Below, one piece after another: positions 18,868 through 27,793 of a stretch of 64,000 nt of DNA. Each line of letters begins with the position of its first letter. The first letter of the stretch is position 1. The stretch covers positions 1 through 64,000 of the forward strand of contig JADYYE010000130.1 of the NCBI GenBank assembly GCA_020853815.1. The letters are read 5' to 3'. A program made the translations under genes and the position numbers. The stretch comes from Phycisphaerales bacterium (GTDB lineage Bacteria > Planctomycetota > Phycisphaerae > Phycisphaerales > UBA1924). A model generated the notes under the pieces. That model made no database searches. It was not told where the DNA came from and saw only the letters and a program-made list of their open reading frames with translations.

Positions 18868-19014
18868 GATCGATGCTCCGAAACGGGGGCGCGGCCGAGG
18901 CCCGTGCCGCCGATTGCCGCGGGGGTATGAACAGCACAACGTAGTTGATGCAGCGCCTTCCCGCAAGACTAGGCGCGATTCGTTTGAGTTCTGTTTGTGC
19001 CCGGCCGCACCAAG

Positions 19015-20523
<1,509 letters not shown>

Positions 20524-20736
20524 CGGCAACTCCGGTCGAGGCGTGTGTATTGCATGGTATCGCAAGGATTCCGCAACAAAAAAATGCGTGACAAAATCGT
20601 GACGGGTGCTGCAACCTCGGACGCGGGCCGCCCGTAGCGACTGGCGATCTGAAATTCAACGGTGCGTTCAGCACAAGTGGTGCAGGAAACGAAGAGACAA
20701 TCGAAGAAGGCAAGGAAACGAGAGAGCGGACGGTGC

Positions 20737-20820
20737 TGTGTGCTCGCACCGTGTTGCCCGGCATGATCTGCGAAGCCCCGCGGCGTTGTGTGCTCGCGCG
20801 CGTGTGTGCCCGGATCATCT
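20737..20820 (+). repeat. Two imperfect direct repeats in the leader of the prenyltransferase gene
   Basis: Copy 1 (20737-20769) and copy 2 (20787-20820) both run TGTGTGCTCGC, then a variable GTG-rich part, then TGCCCGG, then ATGATCT or ATCATCT. The first copy sits in a hairpin, CGGTGC-N9-GCACCG (20731-20751). The repeats lie just before the terminator and may be alternative RNA stems. Confidence 0.55.
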
Positions 20821-20832
20821 CCCGGGGACGGG

Positions 20833-20869
20833 CCTGGGCGGGAGGAGAGCCCAGGCTCCCGTCTTTTTT
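20833..20869 (+). terminator. Intrinsic terminator 20 nt before the prenyltransferase start codon
   Basis: A perfect stem CCTGGGC (20833-20839) / GCCCAGG (20849-20855) is followed by TCCCGTC and six T residues (20864-20869). No complete gene on this strand ends here, so it terminates either a leader transcript (attenuation) or a small RNA. Confidence 0.65.
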
Positions 20870-20889
20870 GCGGAACCTATCGTTCCCCG

Positions 20890-21870
20890 ATGAGCGCCAC
20901 GCCCACGGCCGAGGTCCCGCCCGACGGTGCGCCCAACGCCGCGCCCCAATCAACACAAAGCGATCCGCAGAGCGGCGGCCCGTGGCACGCCCTGCGCCAC
21001 GCCCTCGCCGACATCAAGCTCGCACACTCGATCTTTGCGCTTCCCTTCGCCATCCTCGCGGCGGTGGCGGCCCGACCCGCCGGCGGATCGTGGACTTCCT
21101 TCGCCGGGCAACTCGCCATCGTCGTCGCCTGCATGGTGCTCGCGCGCACCTGGGCCATGATGATCAACCGCATCGTCGATCGAGAGTTCGACGCCAAGAA
21201 CGTGCGAACGGCCCGGCGTGCTTTGGCCGCAGGACGGATCTCGCCGACGCAGGCCTGGATCATCACGCTGGCGTGCGCCGCGATGTTCGTCGCGGCGGCG
21301 TCGCTCTTCTGGGTCTTCTTTGCGAACCCGTGGCCGACGCTCCTGTCGATCCCCGTGCTCGCGTGGATCGCGTTCTACAGCTTTACCAAGCGCTTCACAT
21401 GGCTCTGTCATGTGTTCCTGGGCGGGGCGCTGGCGGCTTCGCCCCTGGCGGCCGCGATCGCGATTGATCCCGCGTCGCTCTCGCGCACTCCCATGCTCTG
21501 GTACCTCGCGGGCATGGTGGTGCTGTGGGTCGCGGGCTTCGACGTGATCTACGCGATCCAGGACCTCGAGTTCGACCGGCGCGAGGGGCTCTCGAGCATC
21601 CCGGCGCGCCTGGGCCTGCGCGGCGCGGTGTGGACCAGCCGCGTGCTGCACGCGGGCGCGTTCACGATGCTCGTCGTTGCCTGGCGCGGCGAATCTCGCC
21701 TGGGCTGGCTCTTCGGCGTCGCGGTGGGGCTTGTGGCGGCGCTGCTCGTGCTGGAGCACCTCGTGCTCGCCCGGCGCGGCAAGGCCGGGCTCGACATGGC
21801 CTTCTTCACGCTCAACGGCGTCGTGAGCTGCGTGCTGGGCGCGGCCGGTGTCGCGGATTGGCTGAGGTGA
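20890..21870 (+). CDS. UbiA-family prenyltransferase, MqnP/UbiA type (menaquinone pathway)
   Basis: The 326-residue protein starts at ATG 20890 and has about eight hydrophobic segments. Both Mg-diphosphate motifs are present: NRIVDREFD (NxxxDxxxD) and QDLEFDRREG, in the positions expected for 4-hydroxybenzoate or futalosine-route prenyltransferases. The enzyme attaches a polyprenyl chain to an aromatic precursor at the inner membrane. Planctomycetes commonly make menaquinone by the futalosine route, so MqnP is the likelier identity, but the other mqn genes are not in this window. There is no clear ribosome binding site. The terminator and repeats just upstream suggest control by attenuation. 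Confidence 0.85.
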   Translation: MSATPTAEVPPDGAPNAAPQSTQSDPQSGGPWHALRHALADIKLAHSIFALPFAILAAVAARPAGGSWTSFAGQLAIVVACMVLARTWAMMINRIVDREFDAKNVRTARRALAAGRISPTQAWIITLACAAMFVAAASLFWVFFANPWPTLLSIPVLAWIAFYSFTKRFTWLCHVFLGGALAASPLAAAIAIDPASLSRTPMLWYLAGMVVLWVAGFDVIYAIQDLEFDRREGLSSIPARLGLRGAVWTSRVLHAGAFTMLVVAWRGESRLGWLFGVAVGLVAALLVLEHLVLARRGKAGLDMAFFTLNGVVSCVLGAAGVADWLR

Positions 21871-21941
21871 CGCTGGCTTTTGAGCGGCCACGCGGGCGCG
21901 TCGGCTTCTCCTGAGGGCCCGATCCGCGTTACCATTCGCGT

Positions 21942-22142
21942 GTGCAGGCGATCATCGATTGGATCGGCGGGTTGTATGAGCTGGCGCGGCTGGCGGTGAT
22001 CACGCGCGGGCGGCTCGGCGGCGCGTACGGGCAGTGGCGTCTTCACACGGCGTTCGGGCGCGGTTACCCGCCACGGGGCGAGATGATCCGCGCGGTGCTG
22101 GCGTATGGGCGGTGGGTGTATCGGATGCGGCGCGGACGCTAG
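21942..22142 (+). CDS. Small conserved-looking protein, 66 aa, unknown function
   Basis: A GTG-started frame encodes 66 residues with balanced composition (several Tyr, Trp and Ile) and no low-complexity stretch, unlike spurious frames in this GC-rich DNA. The N-terminal half is amphipathic (IIDWIGGLYELARLAVI) and the C-terminus is Arg-rich. I do not recognise a family. It lies 71 nt after the prenyltransferase and 58 nt before the next membrane protein, all on the same strand, so it may share their transcript. Confidence 0.5.
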   Translation: MQAIIDWIGGLYELARLAVITRGRLGGAYGQWRLHTAFGRGYPPRGEMIRAVLAYGRWVYRMRRGR

Positions 22143-22200
22143 GCTTGTGGCGTGCGCGGCGGGGCGTCGCGCGGGTCGGCTTTTTCGTGGGAGCGCGGAC

Positions 22201-22539
22201 ATGGGCGAGCAGGCGAATGGTTCCTCTAACGGCGTGAGCGGTTCGTATATGCGGGCGTTCCTGCCGGGGCTGGTGATCGGGCTGGTGGCGGGCGGGTTCG
22301 GCGGGGCGTACCTGGTGCCGATGATGTCGAGCCCGGACACGACGCCGAACGCGCATCCCGGGCCGCGGCCCGGCGCGGTGACGCCGACGGACCAGGATCG
22401 CATTCAGGAGCGGCCCGAGCAGCCCGCGACGGGCGAGGCCACGCCCGAAGAGAAGCCCACGGACAAGAAGGAAGAAGCGAAGCCCGAAGAGAAGCCCGCG
22501 GAGAAGCCCGGCGACAAGCCGGTCGAGCCGCCGAAGTAG
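22201..22539 (+). CDS. Single-pass membrane protein with Pro/Glu/Lys-rich tail, unknown
   Basis: The 112-residue product from ATG 22201 has one hydrophobic segment at about 18-40 (AFLPGLVIGLVAGGFGGAYLV). The rest is a disordered tail with repeated EEKP/EKPGDKP units. GGGAG lies 8 nt upstream of the start. Such tails often span the periplasm or wall, but no function can be assigned. It is followed by a hairpin-rich intergenic region and then the uracil-DNA glycosylase gene. Confidence 0.65.
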   Translation: MGEQANGSSNGVSGSYMRAFLPGLVIGLVAGGFGGAYLVPMMSSPDTTPNAHPGPRPGAVTPTDQDRIQERPEQPATGEATPEEKPTDKKEEAKPEEKPAEKPGDKPVEPPK

Positions 22540-22554
22540 GGGCACGGACCCGGA

Positions 22555-22576
22555 GCACCGCTCTGAAGAGCGGTGC
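22555..22576. repeat. Perfect hairpin, family GCACCG...CGGTGC, copy 1
   Basis: GCACCGCTC and GAGCGGTGC pair perfectly around a TGAA loop, followed by CACA. The flanks CGGAGCACCG and CGGTGCCAC recur in the next copy although the inner stem differs, which suggests conserved structure. Confidence 0.6.
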
Positions 22577-22622
22577 CACAACGAGACGGCCCCTGCTGTT
22601 GGGGCTCGTCGGGATCGCGGAG

Positions 22623-22648
22623 CACCGACCGCGAAGACGCGGTCGGTG
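22623..22648. repeat. Perfect hairpin, family GCACCG...CGGTG, copy 2
   Basis: CACCGACCGCG and CGCGGTCGGTG form an 11-bp perfect stem around an AAGA loop, preceded by GGAG and followed by GCAC. It lies 46 nt after copy 1 and just upstream of the glycosylase gene. Confidence 0.6.
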
Positions 22649-22689
22649 GCACGAAGAGCGGGCGGTTGCACAAGAGCGGAGAGTGGGTG

Positions 22690-23622
22690 ATGGACACGAC
22701 GAAGCTGCGGGCGATCGCGGCCCAGCACGCGGAGACGGCGCGCCTTCTGGGCGTGGACTTTGTGCCCATGTATCGCGCGGGCGGGCCGCGAGCGGGCGAG
22801 CCGGCTCCGGCGCGGACAACCGGCACGGGAGAGGGCGTCGCGGCGCGGGCCACGGTGCGAGAGGCCGGTGCGCGCGAGGCGACGGCACGGAGTTCGGCGG
22901 TGGTTGAGGTCGAGGTGAAGGAGCCGCGGGCGAGCGCCACGCGCGACGCGGATGTGATGGAGTCGGCGGGCGCGAAGGGCGTGCCGGTGGCGGGTGGTGG
23001 GGCGGGCTTGTGCGGGGAGGGCGAGCGTGATCGGGCGGCGGCGCAGCGCGAGCTGGACGAGATCCGGGCGCGGTACGAGAAGGACGCGCCGCACAAGGCG
23101 TTTGTCACGCACTTCAACAACATCGTGTTCGGCGAGGGCGATCCGTGTGCGCGGCTGATGTTCATCGGCGAGGCGCCGGGCGAGGAAGAGGACAAGACCG
23201 GGCGGCCGTTCGTGGGGCGCGCGGGGAAGCTGCTGAGCGACATGATCGTGGCGATGGGGTTGACGCGTGAGGGCGTGTACATCGCGAACGTGCTGAAGAC
23301 CAGGCCGCCCAACAACGCGACGCCGACGGGCGAGGAATGCAAGCTGTGCAAGCCTTACCTGTTCGAGCAGGTGGCGGCGATCAAGCCGGAGGCGATCGTG
23401 ACGCTGGGTCTGCCGGCGACGCGGACGGTGCTGGACACGACGGAGGCGATGGGGAAGCTGCGCGGGCGGTGGGCGGAGTTCCGCGATCCGCGCGGGCGGG
23501 TGGTGCCGGTGATGCCAACGTATCACCCGGCGTATCTCTTGCGGAACTACACGCCCGAGGAGCGCCGGAAGGTGTGGTCGGACTTGAAGATGGTGATGGA
23601 GAGGCTGGGGGCCAGGCCATAG
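22690..23622 (+). CDS. Family-4-like uracil-DNA glycosylase lacking most Fe-S cysteines
   Basis: The 310-residue protein starts at ATG 22690. The first 125 residues are a variable, Ala/Arg/Glu-rich extension. The catalytic domain has GEAPGEEED followed by TGRPFVGRAGKLL, then NVLKTRPPNN, and the C-terminal active-site motif HPAYLLR, all as in family 4 UDGs that remove uracil from DNA. Those enzymes carry an iron-sulfur cluster held by a CxxC pair, a Cys in NVVKCRPP and a later Cys. Here the CxxC is absent at the usual place before the GEAPG strand (THFNNIVFGEGDP is found instead), and the second ligand is Thr. Only the last region (EECKLCKPYL) keeps cysteines. It is therefore probably a cluster-free variant. 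It stands alone between hairpin-rich spacers. Confidence 0.85.
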   Translation: MDTTKLRAIAAQHAETARLLGVDFVPMYRAGGPRAGEPAPARTTGTGEGVAARATVREAGAREATARSSAVVEVEVKEPRASATRDADVMESAGAKGVPVAGGGAGLCGEGERDRAAAQRELDEIRARYEKDAPHKAFVTHFNNIVFGEGDPCARLMFIGEAPGEEEDKTGRPFVGRAGKLLSDMIVAMGLTREGVYIANVLKTRPPNNATPTGEECKLCKPYLFEQVAAIKPEAIVTLGLPATRTVLDTTEAMGKLRGRWAEFRDPRGRVVPVMPTYHPAYLLRNYTPEERRKVWSDLKMVMERLGARP

Positions 23623-23787
23623 GCGCTGGGCACAGGGGGGAGTCGGGAAGGGGAGTAGAGACGGAGCGACGAGGTGCGGGCGGCGGGTTCGTTGCCGAAG
23701 TGCGAGTCGTCGCAAGGCTCAGCCGGACGAATGGAACCTCTGATCAGTTCGAACCCTGGCGCGAAGATCATCTCTCTTGGCCCGGAA

Positions 23788-23810
23788 GGCCCGCCTCGGA
23801 GAGGCGGGCC
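23788..23810. repeat. Perfect GC hairpin GGCCCGCCTC/GAGGCGGGCC
   Basis: A 10-bp perfect stem with a GGA loop, followed by ACCA. It resembles the other isolated hairpins near the glycosylase and topA genes in size and GC content but has different ends. Confidence 0.55.
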
Positions 23811-24120
23811 ACCAAATACGCAGAGGTTTCGACCGACGGCTGAATCGGGTGGGTGAATGGCCGTCCGGGCGAGTTCTGGGGTTGGGGCGGTGGGGGCACG
23901 AGGTTGAGAATTTGGTGTGTGATGGAACCGCGGCGCGGATGGCGGCGAATAGCAGTGCGTCCACGCGGCCCCAAGAACCGCAATAAGGCGGTTCAGCGAG
24001 AAATTGGGGAAGATGCGCAAGGACGGCAGGGACTGAGACGGGCTTCCGAGCGACGCGAACCGGAGAGCCGAAGCGCGGAGTTGAGCCCGCGGCGTCCGGC
24101 CTGAACATGACCCCCACGAG

Positions 24121-24156
24121 ACCCGGTGCTTGGGTTGTCCTGAGTGCCGGGTTTTT
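24121..24156 (+). terminator. Possible terminator upstream of the C39-like gene
   Basis: ACCCGG (24121-24126) and CCGGGT (24147-24152) can pair across a 20-nt loop and run into TTTTT, with another T5 shortly after. The stem is short and the loop long, so this is tentative. Confidence 0.35.
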
Positions 24157-24374
24157 CATTTTTGGCACTGAACAATCGGAGTTTGGCTTTGGTCGCGGGA
24201 CCGGGAACAGGGCGGGACTGGGGTGCCCTGGACGGCGGTCGGGGTTCGGAAGGTCAAGCGTCGGTCGGTGGCAAAGTTTGGCCGGTTGATCGTGACTTCT
24301 CGCTGACAGGGTGTTGGGCGTGCCGGAACTGTTCGGCGGCCCGGTCGCACACACCTGTTTCGAGGAGAGCATCG

Positions 24375-26207
24375 ATGAACCGCACACTTTCGGCCGCCCT
24401 GGTGCTGGCCACCCTGTCGGGGACCGCCGCCGCCCAATGCAGTTCGTGGCGTTACGGCGTCCCGGACTTTGACCAGCGTCGCAGCGCGTTGGCGAGCAAC
24501 GGCAACAACTACTGCGTCCCCACGGCGCTGTTGAACTGGATGGGGTACTTCGCCAATCACGGGCTCCCCAACGCGATGGGATATTCGAGCTCGAACTGGG
24601 CCGCGTCTTCGAACTACAGCACGGTGACGAGCCGCCTGTCGTCGATGGGCAACTACTGCGACACGGACCCGGACGGCGGCACGAGCCTGGGGGACGCGGT
24701 GGAGGGGTGCGTGGACTATCTCGACGCGCGAAACGTCGGGTACCCCTTCTTCGTGTACGGGTATGCGGCGAACGACGAGTGGACGCCCTCGCCCAAGAAG
24801 ATGGCGGCGTGGATGAACATCCATGCTTTCGTGAACATGCACTACGGGCACTGGGAGTGGGACGGCGGTGAATGGGAGCGCAACGGCGGGCACGCGACCA
24901 CGCTCGTGGGCGTCTTCTCCTATTGCGGGAGCGACCCGATCGTCGGCTTCAACGATCCCTGGACGAAGAACGACGACTCGAACACGACGCAGTCGGCGTT
25001 CAAGGTCAAGTACTGGGCGCCGGAGAAACTGTTCGCCGATTACGACGGCGACGTGATGCACCGCTGGATCAAGCGCACCGACGACCCCAACAAGATCAAG
25101 GTGCTCGACAAGTACATCGTGATCTTTCCGATCGTCGCGCTAACCAACGACACGGTGGCGCACCAGGTCGACTTCTACGCCCCCAGCACGCTGAACACCA
25201 CGCCCGATTTCAATCTCAACATGAACATTGTGTCGCCCACGGGCGGCGCGATCCTCGACGCCCTGCTGCACCCCGCCGACGCGCGGGTCGTGATCGGCGT
25301 GGGCTCGGGGAGCGCGCTCCCGGCGGGGTTGTTCGCCTACGACCCTTCCGACCAGGCCACGGTGAAACTCGTCGATCTTCCCTGGGAGCCCAAGATGGTG
25401 AAGAACGACCGGCACGGGAACATCCTCGTGCTGGGCGACGGGAGCGTCCGCAAGTATCGCGTGCTGGCGGACGGGAGCGTGAGCCTGATGCAGGAACTGG
25501 CGACGCGCACGCCCTATGACGCGATGTGCGTCGACCCTTCCAACGACGACATCTACCTGCTGGACGTGGGCGGGCGCCGGCTCAAGCGATTCGACGGGGG
25601 CGACCTGCTCGGCACGCCGTACAACGGCCTGCTCCCCAGCAACATCACGATTACGGGCCTGCCATCGATCGACGTGAGCGCGGTGCAGCACAAGCCCTTC
25701 ATCACCTGGTCGGGCGGGACGCAGATCCACCGGCTCGCGCCCCTGGCGACGACGGCGGCGTGGACCATCGACACCTCGATCAGCGCCGGGCCCAACCCGC
25801 GCGCCCTCAACGTGATCGACGGCGATCGCATCACCTACTCCGCCAACGGCGTGGTTCGCGAGCTGGAGCTCGACCCCAACAACCGCTACGTGCCGACGAC
25901 CAACCCCCTTCTCAACGGGATGCCGGCCGGCGACTTCCTCTTCGTGCCGCGCTCGCAGACCAACTTCGATCCCGACAAGCACACGCTCCCGGGCTGGGTG
26001 AGCAACCCCGATCCGCAGGACGACACGCCGGAGGTTGAGCTGTGCGTCGCCGATTACAACATCGACGGGTTCGTCAACGGCGACGACTACGACCTCTTCG
26101 CCAGCGACTTCGACGCGGGGCGCTACACCGCCGACCTCAACGCCGACGGATTCTTGAACGGCGACGACTACGACATCTTCGCGTCGCACTTTGAAGAGGG
26201 ATGCTGA
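24375..26207 (+). CDS. Secreted C39-like cysteine protease domain protein with GC-type dockerin
   Basis: The 610-residue protein starts at ATG 24375 behind GAGGAGAG and has a signal peptide ending near GTAAAQ. Residues 40-200 match the C39-like papain fold: C47 in NNYCVPTALLNW, H173 in NGGHATTLVG and N193 in GFNDPW form a plausible Cys-His-Asn triad. Residues of about 290-540 contain propeller-like repeats (GNILVLGDGS, DDIYLLDVGG). The tail has two dockerin loops, DGFVNGDDYDLF and DGFLNGDDYDIF, and ends EEGC. It should be exported and anchored or assembled through the dockerin. C39-like domains include bacteriocin-leader and general peptidases; the target is unknown. A terminator follows the stop. 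Confidence 0.8.
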   Translation: MNRTLSAALVLATLSGTAAAQCSSWRYGVPDFDQRRSALASNGNNYCVPTALLNWMGYFANHGLPNAMGYSSSNWAASSNYSTVTSRLSSMGNYCDTDPDGGTSLGDAVEGCVDYLDARNVGYPFFVYGYAANDEWTPSPKKMAAWMNIHAFVNMHYGHWEWDGGEWERNGGHATTLVGVFSYCGSDPIVGFNDPWTKNDDSNTTQSAFKVKYWAPEKLFADYDGDVMHRWIKRTDDPNKIKVLDKYIVIFPIVALTNDTVAHQVDFYAPSTLNTTPDFNLNMNIVSPTGGAILDALLHPADARVVIGVGSGSALPAGLFAYDPSDQATVKLVDLPWEPKMVKNDRHGNILVLGDGSVRKYRVLADGSVSLMQELATRTPYDAMCVDPSNDDIYLLDVGGRRLKRFDGGDLLGTPYNGLLPSNITITGLPSIDVSAVQHKPFITWSGGTQIHRLAPLATTAAWTIDTSISAGPNPRALNVIDGDRITYSANGVVRELELDPNNRYVPTTNPLLNGMPAGDFLFVPRSQTNFDPDKHTLPGWVSNPDPQDDTPEVELCVADYNIDGFVNGDDYDLFASDFDAGRYTADLNADGFLNGDDYDIFASHFEEGC

Positions 26208-26231
26208 TCAACGGCACTTGAATCACGCTCG

Positions 26232-26264
26232 CGCGGCCGGGTCCACACGACCCGGTCGCGTTTT
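26232..26264 (+). terminator. Intrinsic terminator after the C39-like gene
   Basis: CGCGGCCGGGTC (26232-26243) pairs with GACCCGGTCGCG (26249-26260), with one G-T pair, around CACAC and runs into TTTT. It separates two convergent genes. Confidence 0.8.
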
Positions 26265-27709
26265 CATCGGGCGGGCCCGTCGGGGCGCAACTCGATCGCG
26301 TCGAGCCCGAAGTTGAACGCGCTCGCCAGCGGGTGCTTGGCGATCACGGTGAACGAGACTTCGTGCGTGCCCTTGGTCAGCCTCTGCCTTCCCAGCGAGA
26401 TCGGCCCGGAGGGGAGCACGATCGAGTCCGCCCACAGATCGAACGGCTGGCCCACCCGCCTCCCCGCGATCATCGCCTGCACCTGCCCATAGTCCGGCGC
26501 CAGCGTCGCGTACACGATCACGTCGTACCAGCCCTCGCGCGGCACATCGAGCTTGAAAGCGAGCGTGGCGTTCTTCTCGGCGCGGCAATAAAGCTGCGCG
26601 TGTTGGCTGAAGCCGTACCATGAGAACCCGAGCATGTCCTGGGGCGACGCATTGACCCTGGTCGCCTCGGCGATGGGGAGGGTCTCAAACTCCGCGATGA
26701 TCGAGCCTGATTTGGCGTCGGCCCCGGGCGGGCCCGCCGGACCGGACGCGGGACCGGCTCCCCCCGCGTCCTGTGCACCCTCGCGCGGCGCCTCGGGGCG
26801 CGGCGGGTCGATGCGCCCGGGCGTGTTCTGCGGCGCGGTCATGTCGAACCGCGACCGGCGCTCCAGCATCCACTTCACCGTCCTCACCTGGCGCGGCGAG
26901 AGCGTCTTGGTCGGCGAGTCGTAGTACGACATGATGTTGTCGCGGCAGATCGGCACGTCCCGCTCGCCCAGGCGCACGGCCCTGGTGTCGAGGCACGCGA
27001 TCTCGCTGATCATGGGGTCGGGCGGCGTGTCGTCGAAGGGATCGCCCGCGAAGATCAGGGGGTTGTTGTTCGCTGCCAGGAGTGCGGCGGCGGCGTCCGC
27101 GACCGTCTGGTACGAGCCCGCGAAGGTGTGGGCAAGCCCGACGTAGTGCCCCATCTCGTGGGCAAGAAGGCTGATGTTCTGGTGCCCGCACACGCCGGTC
27201 GACGCGAAGCCGCACCCCACGACGTAGTTGAGATCGCCGGACGAAAAGGAATTTCCCGTGGGTGTCGAGGCGTTCCCCCAGCGGAAGAACACGACGAGCG
27301 TTTTCGGATAGCCCGCGGCGATGCGGCGCATGTCGAGCGAGACATCGGTGAGGTCGGCGCGCTTGTCAACCCCGGCCGGCATGGTGTTGTTGATCCGCGT
27401 CGACTTCAGGTCGTGAAAGTCCTTCTCGGGGTCGAAGACAAAGCGCATTCCCGCGGGCTTGTAGACCAAATCGGCGAACTGCAGCCAGCGCGAAACCTCG
27501 TCGGGCGAGACGGGGGTCTGCCGCCGCCCGTCGTCGTCGCTGACGCGCACGGCGGTGACGCGGACGGGGGTGAGGGCGCGGGTGAGGACGTGGGTTGCGG
27601 GCGCGGCGGGCTTGCTCAGGCCGTCGGCGGGCCACGCCAACGCAGCGCCCGCGCCGAAGCCCGCGGCGGTCATGCTCGCGCACAGAGTCAGAGGGGCGAG
27701 GACTCTCAT
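26264..27709 (-). CDS. Secreted zinc metalloprotease, M43/pappalysin-like, with C-terminal beta domain
   Basis: The 481-residue protein starts at ATG 27709 with an Ala-rich signal peptide. The zinc motif [11 protein letters not shown] (HExxHxxGxxH) at about 178-188 and the Met-turn NIMSYYD at about 260 define a metzincin; the spacing and the CGHQN lead-in fit the M43 group. Four or more cysteines around the active site suggest disulfides and export. A Pro/Gly/Ala-rich linker (about 300-340) precedes a 130-residue beta-rich domain containing [15 protein letters not shown] and HEVSFTVI, similar in style to carbohydrate- or protein-binding modules. It has no dockerin and no PEP-CTERM. The gene is divergent from glnS, 84 nt away. 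The substrate is unknown. Confidence 0.82.
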   Translation of the reverse strand: MRVLAPLTLCASMTAAGFGAGAALAWPADGLSKPAAPATHVLTRALTPVRVTAVRVSDDDGRRQTPVSPDEVSRWLQFADLVYKPAGMRFVFDPEKDFHDLKSTRINNTMPAGVDKRADLTDVSLDMRRIAAGYPKTLVVFFRWGNASTPTGNSFSSGDLNYVVGCGFASTGVCGHQNISLLAHEMGHYVGLAHTFAGSYQTVADAAAALLAANNNPLIFAGDPFDDTPPDPMISEIACLDTRAVRLGERDVPICRDNIMSYYDSPTKTLSPRQVRTVKWMLERRSRFDMTAPQNTPGRIDPPRPEAPREGAQDAGGAGPASGPAGPPGADAKSGSIIAEFETLPIAEATRVNASPQDMLGFSWYGFSQHAQLYCRAEKNATLAFKLDVPREGWYDVIVYATLAPDYGQVQAMIAGRRVGQPFDLWADSIVLPSGPISLGRQRLTKGTHEVSFTVIAKHPLASAFNFGLDAIELRPDGPAR

Positions 27710-27793
27710 GCCGCGAGACTACCACGCGGCCGAGCCGACGCCAGGCCGATCGCCCCCTTCCCCATCCCTAGAATCGCGACCGGAGACCACTTC

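Larger units (their letters stand above)
20524..20889. other. Divergent intergenic region with leader, tandem repeat and terminator
   Basis: The 366 bp between the AAA gene and the prenyltransferase gene hold an A-rich stretch near 20575-20600, a purine-rich segment, a pair of imperfect direct repeats and an intrinsic terminator. No tRNA, tmRNA, RNase P or SRP RNA signature is visible. Confidence 0.55.
23623..24374. other. 752-bp intergenic region, no supported gene
   Basis: Short frames here have no family features or start signals. The region contains one perfect hairpin (23788-23810), a GTTCGAACCC string near 23748 that does not fold into a tRNA arm, and a terminator-like element at 24121-24156. 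A transcript ending at that element would be a small RNA or a leader of the dockerin protein gene at 24375; nothing more can be said. Confidence 0.5.

Noticed and set aside
20600-20870. Known structural RNA (4.5S, 6S, tmRNA, RNase P)
   Set aside because: The conserved cores of these RNAs are not present; a leader with a terminator explains the signals better.
23700-23780. tRNA suggested by GTTCGAACCC
   Set aside because: The five bases on either side of the loop do not pair and no acceptor or anticodon arm can be drawn on either strand.
27128-27793. In-phase extension upstream of glnS
   Set aside because: It is antisense to the M43-like protease and unlike GlnRS; ATG 27794 with GGAG upstream begins the conserved protein.
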